58,708 bases of DNA, taken from positions 1 to 58,708 of the forward strand of contig NZ_CAACVB010000022.1 of assembly GCF_900659635.1 (NCBI RefSeq), in the 5' to 3' direction. Origin of the DNA: Actinomadura roseirufa. GTDB taxonomy: Bacteria > Actinomycetota > Actinomycetes > Streptosporangiales > Streptosporangiaceae. The notes beneath the pieces were generated by a model that worked only from the letters and a program-made list of their open reading frames with translations, had not been told where the DNA came from and made no database searches. This document shows, piece by piece, positions 53,480 to 58,708 of the stretch. Positions within the stretch are counted from its first letter, which is position 1. Every line of letters begins with the position of its first letter. The translations under genes were made by a program, and so were the position numbers.

Positions 53480-55081
53480 ACGATGGGCAACGTTCCACCA
53501 CCCCCCAGAAACAGGTCAGGCGGCCCGTTCCGCCTTCTGTCCGGCCGTGCCGCCACCGTCCTTGCCGGGACGATCCTGGGTATTTCCGGCATTACCGGAA
53601 TTGCAAACGCTCAGGCGGGGGCCGTGACCACGCGGACCGGCACGCGGTACCACCTCGACTGCCGGTCGGGCGACGACGCCAAGGCCGGGACGTCCCCCAC
53701 GACCGCGTGGCGGACGCTGGCCAAGGCGAGCAGCGTCACGTTCCGGCCCGGCGACTCGCTCGTCCTGCGCCGCGGCACCGCCTGCTCCGGCGTCCTGAAG
53801 CCGCAGGGCTCCGGCACGGCGTCCGCGCCGATCCGGATCGGCGCCTACGGAAGGGGCGCGCTCCCGGCCGTCGACGGCGGCGGCGCCCGCGCGACGGTGC
53901 TGCTGGAGAACGTGCAGGGTTACGAGATCCGTGACCTCGACGTCTCCAACCGCGCTCAGGCCGACGGCACGGCCCGCGCCGGCATCTACGTGCTGCTCAC
54001 CGACTACGGCACCGGCAGCCACTACGTCGTCGACCGGGTGAAGGTGCACGACGTCCCGGGCTGCGACTGCCTCCAGGCCGAGAAGGAGAACGCGGGCGGC
54101 GTCATCTTCAAGGCCGCCGGGTCGGCCAAGCCGACCACCTTCAGCGGGATCCGCGTGACCCGCAACCAGATCAGCGCCATCGACAACCTCGGGGTCGGCG
54201 TGCTGTCGACCTGGTCGCGCCGCGACGACCTCTACCCGGCCGGGACGAACTCCTACGTGCCGATCACGAACGTGCGCGTCGCCGGGAACCGGGTCGGCGA
54301 CACCGGCGGCGACGGGATCATGGTCTCCAACGCCACCGAACCGCGCATCGACCACAACCTGGTCAACGGGTTCGGGCGCCGCGCGTACATGGCGCACGCC
54401 GCCATCCTCGCGTTCAACTCCGACCGCGCCGTCGTCGAGTACAACGAGGTGACGGGCGGCGTCAGCAGCCCGCCGTCGTTCGCCTTCAGCGTCGACGCGG
54501 GCAACCGCGACCTCACCTACCAGTACAACTACAGCCACGACAACGCCGGCCCGTTCATGCTGTTCTGCGCGTTCGCGGGCACCTACGGCGACGGCGCGAC
54601 GATCCGCTACAACGTCAGCCAGGACGACAAGGACCTGCTGATCGGGAACTTCGACATCCCCGTGGTGGCCAACGGCTGCGACGACCCGATCAAGAACGTG
54701 AAGTTCTACAACAACGTGATCCGCAGCACGGTCGCCGAGCGCCTCGTCCGGAGCCTGCCGCACACGCCGATCGCGTTCAGCAACAACATCTTCTCCGGCC
54801 GTCCGGGAGCCGGGTCCACGATCGTCGACTCGGTCAGCACCTTCGACCACAACCTCTACGAGAACGTCTCCACCCTGCCGTCCGGGGACCACGGCGCGGT
54901 CAACGCCGACCCGCGGTTCACCCGTCCGGGCACCGGCCCGCTGGGCTACCGGCTCCAGTGCGGCTCCCCTGCCATCGGGACGGGCGCCGCGATCCCGGGC
55001 TTCACCGGCCGGGACCTGTTCGGCAACCGCGTGCCGAACCCGCCGAACATCGGAGTCTTCCAGGGCGCCTGCGTCCGCTGA
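53480..55081 (+). CDS. Secreted right-handed beta-helix protein
   Basis: 533 residues. A basic start, then hydrophobic AATVLAGTILGISGITGIANAQAGA form a signal peptide with cleavage near ANA-QA. The mature part is a right-handed parallel beta-helix: repeated N-x-(I/V) turns such as VRVAGNRVGDTGGDGIMVSNATEPRI, VVEYNEVTGG, YQYNYSHDNAG, VKFYNNVIRS, FSNNIF. This fold is that of pectate lyase-like and polysaccharide-active enzymes (NosD/Beta_helix type). Catalytic residues cannot be assigned. Start ATG 53480 (GGAGA upstream) preferred to ATG 53462. It sits between polyketide genes and carries the best SARP-type repeat, so it is probably co-regulated, which is unexpected for this kind of protein. 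Confidence 0.88.
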   Translation, partial: TMGNVPPPPRNRSGGPFRLLSGRAATVLAGTILGISGITGIANAQAGAVTTRTGTRYHLDCRSGDDAKAGTSPTTAWRTLAKASSVTFRPGDSLVLRRGTACSGVLKPQGSGTASAPIRIGAYGRGALPAVDGGGARATVLLENVQGYEIRDLDVSNRAQADGTARAGIYVLLTDYGTGSHYVVDRVKVHDVPGCDCLQAEKENAGGVIFKAAGSAKPTTFSGIRVTRNQISAIDNLGVGVLSTWSRRDDLYPAGTNSYVPITNVRVAGNRVGDTGGDGIMVSNATEPRIDHNLVNGFGRRAYMAHAAILAFNSDRAVVEYNEVTGGVSSPPSFAFSVDAGNRDLTYQYNYSHDNAGPFMLFCAFAGTYGDGATIRYNVSQDDKDLLIGNFDIPVVANGCDDPIKNVKFYNNVIRSTVAERLVRSLPHTPIAFSNNIFSGRPGAGSTIVDSVSTFDHNLYENVSTLPSGDHGAVNADPRFTRPGTGPLGYRLQCGSPAIGTGAAIPGFTGRDLFGNRVPNPPNIGVFQGACVR

Positions 55082-55090
55082 CCCCCCCTC

Positions 55091-55118
55091 GGTCCGGCGC
55101 CGCGCGCGGCGCCGGACC
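55091..55118 (+). terminator. Perfect 12-bp hairpin after beta-helix gene
   Basis: GGTCCGGCGCCG and its inverse complement (55107-55118) around a 4-base loop, 9 bp after the stop at 55081. Confidence 0.75.
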
Positions 55119-55130
55119 GGGTAGCCGAAG

Positions 55131-55177
55131 AGGCCGGTGGCCGGCCGCCCGTGAGAGGCGGCCCGCCACCGGCCTTT
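55131..55177. terminator. Second hairpin between convergent genes
   Basis: AGGCCGGTGG (55131-55140) pairs with CCACCGGCCT (55166-55175), with a nested GGCCGCC/GGCGGCC stem; followed by TTT. It ends the leftward accC transcript or both. Confidence 0.7.
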
Positions 55178-55214
55178 CCACTCGGCCCGGCCGGGGCGAC
55201 GGCCGGACCGGGGC

Positions 55215-56582
55215 TCAGCCGGTGCGCCGCAGCTCGGCGGCGCCCATCTCGTCCACCAGGCCCGTGGTGTGCTTGGCCGCGCGGAACACCGGGTTCTCCA
55301 GCACCTCGCGCAGGAAGCCGGTCGTGGTCCGCACGCCCCGGCCGGTCACGCGGAACTCCTCCAGCGCCCGGTCGGCCCGCTCGATCGCCTGGCGGCGGTC
55401 CGGCGCCCACACCGCCACCTTGGCCAGCAGCGGGTCGTAGTCGGCCGTCACCCGGAAGCCGGGGAAGCCGTGCGTGTCGACCCGGACGAACGGGCCGGCC
55501 GGCGGCCAGAACTCCTCGACCAGGCCGGGCGTCGGCATGAAGTCGCGGCGCGGGTCCTCGGCGTTGACCCGGCACTCGATCGACACGCCGCGCGGGCGGA
55601 CGTCCTCCTGGGTGACCGACAGCCCGTCCCCGGCGGCGACCCGCAGCTGCTCGCGGACGAGGTCGATCCCGGTGACCATCTCGGTGACCGGGTGCTCGAC
55701 CTGGATCCGGCAGTTCACCTCCATGAAGGTGAAGCCGCCGTCGTCGTCGACGAGGAACTCGTACGTCCCGGCCCCGGCGTAGTCCACCTGCTCGGCGGCG
55801 CGCACCGCGGCGGCGCAGATCCGGTCGGCCAGCTCCCGCGGCAGGCCCGGCGCGGGCGTCTCCTCGATGAGCTTCTGCCGGCGCCGCTGCACCGAGCAGT
55901 CGCGCTCGCCGAGGTGCACGGCGCCGCCGCGGCCGTCGCCGAGCACCTGCACCTCGACGTGCCGGGCGTGGTCCAGGAACCGCTCCAGGTAGAGCCGCGG
56001 GTCGCCGAACACGGCCTGCGCGCTCGCGCGGGCCTGCGCCCAGGCGCGGGGCAGGTCGCGCGCCGCGCGGACGACGGTCATGCCGCGCCCGCCGCCGCCC
56101 GCGGTGGCCTTGAGGATCACCGGGTAGCCGATCTCGGCGGCCAGCGACCTGGCCTGCTCCAGCGTGGTCAGCGACTCCGAGCTGCCGGGCAGCACCGGCA
56201 GCCCGGCCGCGCGGGCGATCTCGCGGGCGCGGGCCTTGTCGCCGAGCCGGCCGAGCAGCTCGGCGGACGGGCCGATGAACGTCAGCCCCTCGGCCTCGCA
56301 GATCTCGGCGAAGTCCGGGTCCTCGGACAGGAAGCCGTACCCGGGATGGACGGCGTCGGCGCCGGTCTGCAGCGCTGCCGTGACGATGGCGGCCGGGTTG
56401 AGATAGCTGTGCCGCGCCGCGGCGGGGCCGATGCGGACGCACTCGTCGGCGAACCGCGTCACCGCCGATCCGCGGTCGCTGTCGGAGCACACCGCGACGG
56501 TCCGGATGCCGAGCTCGCGGCAGGTGCGCGCGACGCGCAGCGCGATCTCGCCTCGGTTGGCGATCAGGATGGTGGAGAACAC
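55215..56582 (-). CDS. accC: Acetyl-/acyl-CoA carboxylase biotin carboxylase subunit
   Basis: 455 residues. MFSTILIANRGEIALRVARTCRELGI, the ATP-grasp lid KATAGGGGRGMTVV, EVQVLGDGRGGAVHLGERDCSVQRRRQKLIEE and VEHPVTEM are all canonical. It carboxylates the biotin of AccB (10920) with ATP and bicarbonate. It is a stand-alone subunit with no fused carrier domain, matching the separate AccB. It is downstream of the accD/accA gene by 70 bp. It probably raises malonyl-CoA supply for the polyketide synthase. Confidence 0.95.
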   Translation of the reverse strand: MFSTILIANRGEIALRVARTCRELGIRTVAVCSDSDRGSAVTRFADECVRIGPAAARHSYLNPAAIVTAALQTGADAVHPGYGFLSEDPDFAEICEAEGLTFIGPSAELLGRLGDKARAREIARAAGLPVLPGSSESLTTLEQARSLAAEIGYPVILKATAGGGGRGMTVVRAARDLPRAWAQARASAQAVFGDPRLYLERFLDHARHVEVQVLGDGRGGAVHLGERDCSVQRRRQKLIEETPAPGLPRELADRICAAAVRAAEQVDYAGAGTYEFLVDDDGGFTFMEVNCRIQVEHPVTEMVTGIDLVREQLRVAAGDGLSVTQEDVRPRGVSIECRVNAEDPRRDFMPTPGLVEEFWPPAGPFVRVDTHGFPGFRVTADYDPLLAKVAVWAPDRRQAIERADRALEEFRVTGRGVRTTTGFLREVLENPVFRAAKHTTGLVDEMGAAELRRTG

Positions 56583-56652
56583 GACCTTCCTCTCGTCGTG
56601 CGCGCCCGCGGGCGCGCGGACGGCTGACTTTCCCGGCCGGGCGTCGCGTGGA

Positions 56653-58389
56653 TCACGCGAGCCCGAACCGGCGGAACCGGCGGCGGCGCCGCGCCACCCG
56701 CTCGGCGGGGGCGAGGCCGCAGACCTCGGCGAGGGCCCGGGTCAGCGCGGCGCGCAGCAGCTCGGCCGCCGCGGAGGGGTCCTCGTGCGCGCCGCCGTCC
56801 GGCTCGGGGACGACGGCGTCGACGATGCCGTGCCGCAGCAGGTCGCGGGCGCCGATCCGCAGCGCAGCGGCGGCGTGCGGGGCGGCGGCCTGGTCCTGCC
56901 ACAGGATGGCCGCGCAGCCCTCGGGACTGATCACCGAGTACATCGCGCCGGCGCAGGCCAGCACCCGGTCGGCGACGGCGAGCGCGAGCGCGCCGCCGCT
57001 GCCGCCCTCCCCGGTGATCGCCGTGACGACCGGCACCGGCAGCCCGGACATCAGCCGGATGCTCTCGGCGATCGCCCACGCCTGGCCGCGCTCCTCGGCG
57101 CCGATGCCGGGGTGCGCCCCGGGCGTGTCGACCAGCGTGACGACCGGCAGGTCCAGCTTGACCGCGAGCCGCATCAGCCGGGCGGCCTTGCGGTACCCCT
57201 CGGGCAGCGCCATGCCGAAGTTGCGGCGGACGCGCTCGGCGGTGTCGCGGCCCTTCTGGTGCCCGATCAGCACGACCTGGCGGCCGTCCAGCCGCCCGAT
57301 CCCGCCGACGACGGCGGGGCAGTCGCCGGTGAGCCGGTCGCCGCGCAGCTCCTGGAAGCCGTCCAGCAGCTGGTTGGCGTACTCCAGGGTGTTCGGCCGC
57401 TCCTCGTGCCGAGCCGCGCGGATGATCTCCGCGGGGTCGCGCTCGGGCAGCGCGCCGGGGTCGCGCACGAGCGTCGCCCGCCCGGCCGCGGCGTCCGGCC
57501 CGGTGTCCGGTTCGGCGTGCGGGGCGTTCCGGCGGGCCGCGCGCACCGGGACCTGGGCCTCCAGCAGGTCGGCGAGCGTCGGGCGCAGCGCCGGGCGCGG
57601 GACCACCGCGTCGACGAGGCCGCGGGCCAGCAGGAACTCGGCGGTCTGGAACCCGTCGGGCAGCTCGGTCTGGATCGTCTGCTTGATGACGCGGGGCCCC
57701 GCGAACCCGACCCGCGCGCCCGGCTCGGCCAGGACGACGTCGCCGAGCGTGGCGTAGGACGCGGCGACGCCGCCGTAGGTGGGGTCGGTGACCAGCGTGA
57801 CGGTGAGGATCCCGGCCTCGTCCAGCTCGGCGAGCGCCTGGGCGGTCTTCGCCATCTGCATGAGCGCGAACGCGCCCTCCTGCATCCGCGCCCCGCCGGA
57901 CGCGGTGACGATGAGGAAGGGCCGGCGCAGCCGCAGCGCCGTCTCCGCGGCGGCGGTGATGGCCTCGCCCACGGCGACGCCGAGGCTGCCGCCCATGAAC
58001 CGGAAGTCCATCACCGCCGCGACGAGCGGGCGGCCCATCACCTCGCCGGTCACGCAGGCGACCGCGTCGTCCATCCCGGTCCGCTCGCGCGCCTCCGTGA
58101 GGCGCTCGGCGTAGGAGCGCGTGTCGGCGAACCCGAGCGGGTCCGCCACGACCGCCGGGGACGCCAGCCGCTCGACCGAGCCCGGGTCCAGCAGCTGCCC
58201 GATGCGCTGCTCGGCGTCGAGCCGCCCGTGGGCGCCGCATCCGGGGCAGGTCCGCAGGTTGCGCTCGTAGCGGCCGCCGTAGGTCAGGTCTGAGCACTGG
58301 GGGCAGCGGATCCAGGCCGCTGTGAGAACGTCCACCCCGGCAGAGTGACCCCGGGGGCTCAACGACCGATGGAAGCCCGCTGAGGCCAT
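56653..58389 (-). CDS. Acetyl-CoA carboxylase carboxyltransferase, fused beta-alpha subunits
   Basis: About 578 residues combining AccD and AccA. Residues about 28-50 form the AccD zinc finger (CPQC...CPGC); residues about 95-270 are the beta domain (TASGGARMQEGAFALMQM, VTDPTYGGVAASYA); a linker of about 60 residues follows; residues about 325-560 are the alpha domain (IIRAARHEERPNTLEYANQLLDGFQELRGDR, TLVDTPGAHPGIGAEERGQAWAIAESI, GEGGSGGALALAVADRV, SVISPEGCAAILW). It transfers CO2 from carboxybiotin to acetyl-CoA. Start: ATG 58389 is 4 bp after the upstream stop; GTG 58335, directly before the zinc finger, is an alternative. Confidence 0.93.
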   Translation of the reverse strand: MASAGFHRSLSPRGHSAGVDVLTAAWIRCPQCSDLTYGGRYERNLRTCPGCGAHGRLDAEQRIGQLLDPGSVERLASPAVVADPLGFADTRSYAERLTEARERTGMDDAVACVTGEVMGRPLVAAVMDFRFMGGSLGVAVGEAITAAAETALRLRRPFLIVTASGGARMQEGAFALMQMAKTAQALAELDEAGILTVTLVTDPTYGGVAASYATLGDVVLAEPGARVGFAGPRVIKQTIQTELPDGFQTAEFLLARGLVDAVVPRPALRPTLADLLEAQVPVRAARRNAPHAEPDTGPDAAAGRATLVRDPGALPERDPAEIIRAARHEERPNTLEYANQLLDGFQELRGDRLTGDCPAVVGGIGRLDGRQVVLIGHQKGRDTAERVRRNFGMALPEGYRKAARLMRLAVKLDLPVVTLVDTPGAHPGIGAEERGQAWAIAESIRLMSGLPVPVVTAITGEGGSGGALALAVADRVLACAGAMYSVISPEGCAAILWQDQAAAPHAAAALRIGARDLLRHGIVDAVVPEPDGGAHEDPSAAAELLRAALTRALAEVCGLAPAERVARRRRRFRRFGLA

Positions 58390-58393
58390 GCCG

Positions 58394-58708
58394 TCACGCC
58401 CGGCGCATCACCAGGCAGCCGCAGTAGCCGTCGTCGCCGAGGGAGGTGACCAGCGCGACCGGGGCGGCGCCGGCCGGGACGGCGCCCGGGTGCCGCCAGG
58501 CCGCGAGCAGCCCCGCGATCTGCAGCGCCCCGCTCGCGCTGTAGGTCTCGCCGAGCACCGCCGGGGTGCGCAGCACGTGCGGCGGCGGCCCGCCGAGGAC
58601 GTCGCGGACGGCGTCCTCCTCGGGTGCCCGCAGCCCGCGGAACCCGGTCGCGCCGAGCGCGACGGCGCCGACGTCCGCGGCGGTCACGCCGCTGCGCCGC
58701 AACGCCCG
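58394..58708 (-). CDS. Ketosynthase-like (CLF-like) protein, C-terminal fragment
   Basis: The frame runs off the right edge of the window; only the last 104 residues are seen. RRSGVTAADVGAVALGATGF, PAVLGETYSASGALQIAGLLAAWRHPG and LVTSLGDDGYCGCLVMRR show a beta-ketoacyl synthase C-terminal domain. Both catalytic histidines are missing: HGTGT is replaced by LGATG and GHxxGAxG by GETYSASG. It is therefore a chain-length-factor-like or otherwise non-condensing KS homologue, the second in the cluster. It is coupled to the carboxyltransferase gene (4-bp gap), hinting at starter or malonyl handling. Confidence 0.8.
   Translation of the reverse strand, partial: RALRRSGVTAADVGAVALGATGFRGLRAPEEDAVRDVLGGPPPHVLRTPAVLGETYSASGALQIAGLLAAWRHPGAVPAGAAPVALVTSLGDDGYCGCLVMRRA

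Overview
The window is very GC-rich actinomycete DNA, with heavy GTG start use, ATGA/GTGA stop-start overlaps, biotin-dependent carboxylase genes, an F420-type luciferase-like oxidoreductase and SARP regulators. An S-adenosyl methyltransferase of the DUF574 type and the general gene style point to a Streptosporangiales/Actinomadura-like host; that taxonomic guess is inference. I see no tRNA, rRNA, CRISPR array, transposase or integrase.

Left flank (about 1-12.7 kb) is mostly chromosomal housekeeping: the end of a sugar ABC transporter, a DUF574 methyltransferase, a SigJ-type sigma factor beside a hemerythrin protein and an MFS exporter, the lysine/cell-wall pair dapD and dapE, an Sfp-type phosphopantetheinyl transferase, a LOG-family protein, two MarR regulators, a biotin carrier protein (accB) and a DUF1707 protein.

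From about 12.8 kb to the right edge lies a large aromatic (type II) polyketide gene cluster. Two SARP activators (13.9 and 22.9 kb) frame the first part, which holds the acyl carrier protein, a Tat-exported multicopper oxidase, an aromatase/cyclase fused in frame to a ketoreductase, four ABM-type small monooxygenases, a SchA/CurD-like protein, an FAD monooxygenase and DUF1772 (anthrone-oxygenase-like) membrane proteins. At 27-37 kb come an MMPL exporter, a methyltransferase, a questin-oxidase-like protein, a second hemerythrin protein, SnoaL-like proteins, two short-chain dehydrogenases (one apparently catalytically dead), a halogenase-like flavoprotein and a cupin. At 37-44.9 kb come an O-methyltransferase, a flavin reductase, the cupin/KS-alpha/KS-beta/DUF1772 operon, a PadR regulator and a DrrAB-type ABC exporter. 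At 45-53.3 kb come an antiporter, four more short-chain dehydrogenases, an F420-type oxidoreductase, a TcmI-type cyclase, an FAD hydroxylase and a TenA-like protein. The right end has a secreted beta-helix protein, accC, a fused accD/accA carboxyltransferase and the truncated end of a ketosynthase-like gene lacking catalytic histidines.

Working model (inference): AccB, AccC and AccDA make malonyl-CoA; KS/CLF/ACP build a long polyketide chain; ketoreductases plus the fused aromatase/cyclase, TcmI-type, SchA/CurD-type and ABM proteins reduce and fold it; then an unusually rich oxidative set (three DUF1772 proteins, a questin-oxidase homologue, two FAD monooxygenases, a laccase-like copper enzyme, a halogenase-like enzyme) tailors it, with two methyltransferases and two dedicated exporters. 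This resembles pentangular/xanthone-type pathways with an oxidative toolkit reminiscent of fungal anthraquinone chemistry. Upstream of many cluster operons I find TCGAGC-like heptamers spaced exactly 11 bp apart, the classical SARP binding pattern, which suggests a common regulon extending as far as the secreted beta-helix gene. I do not recognise the cluster as that of a specific known compound.
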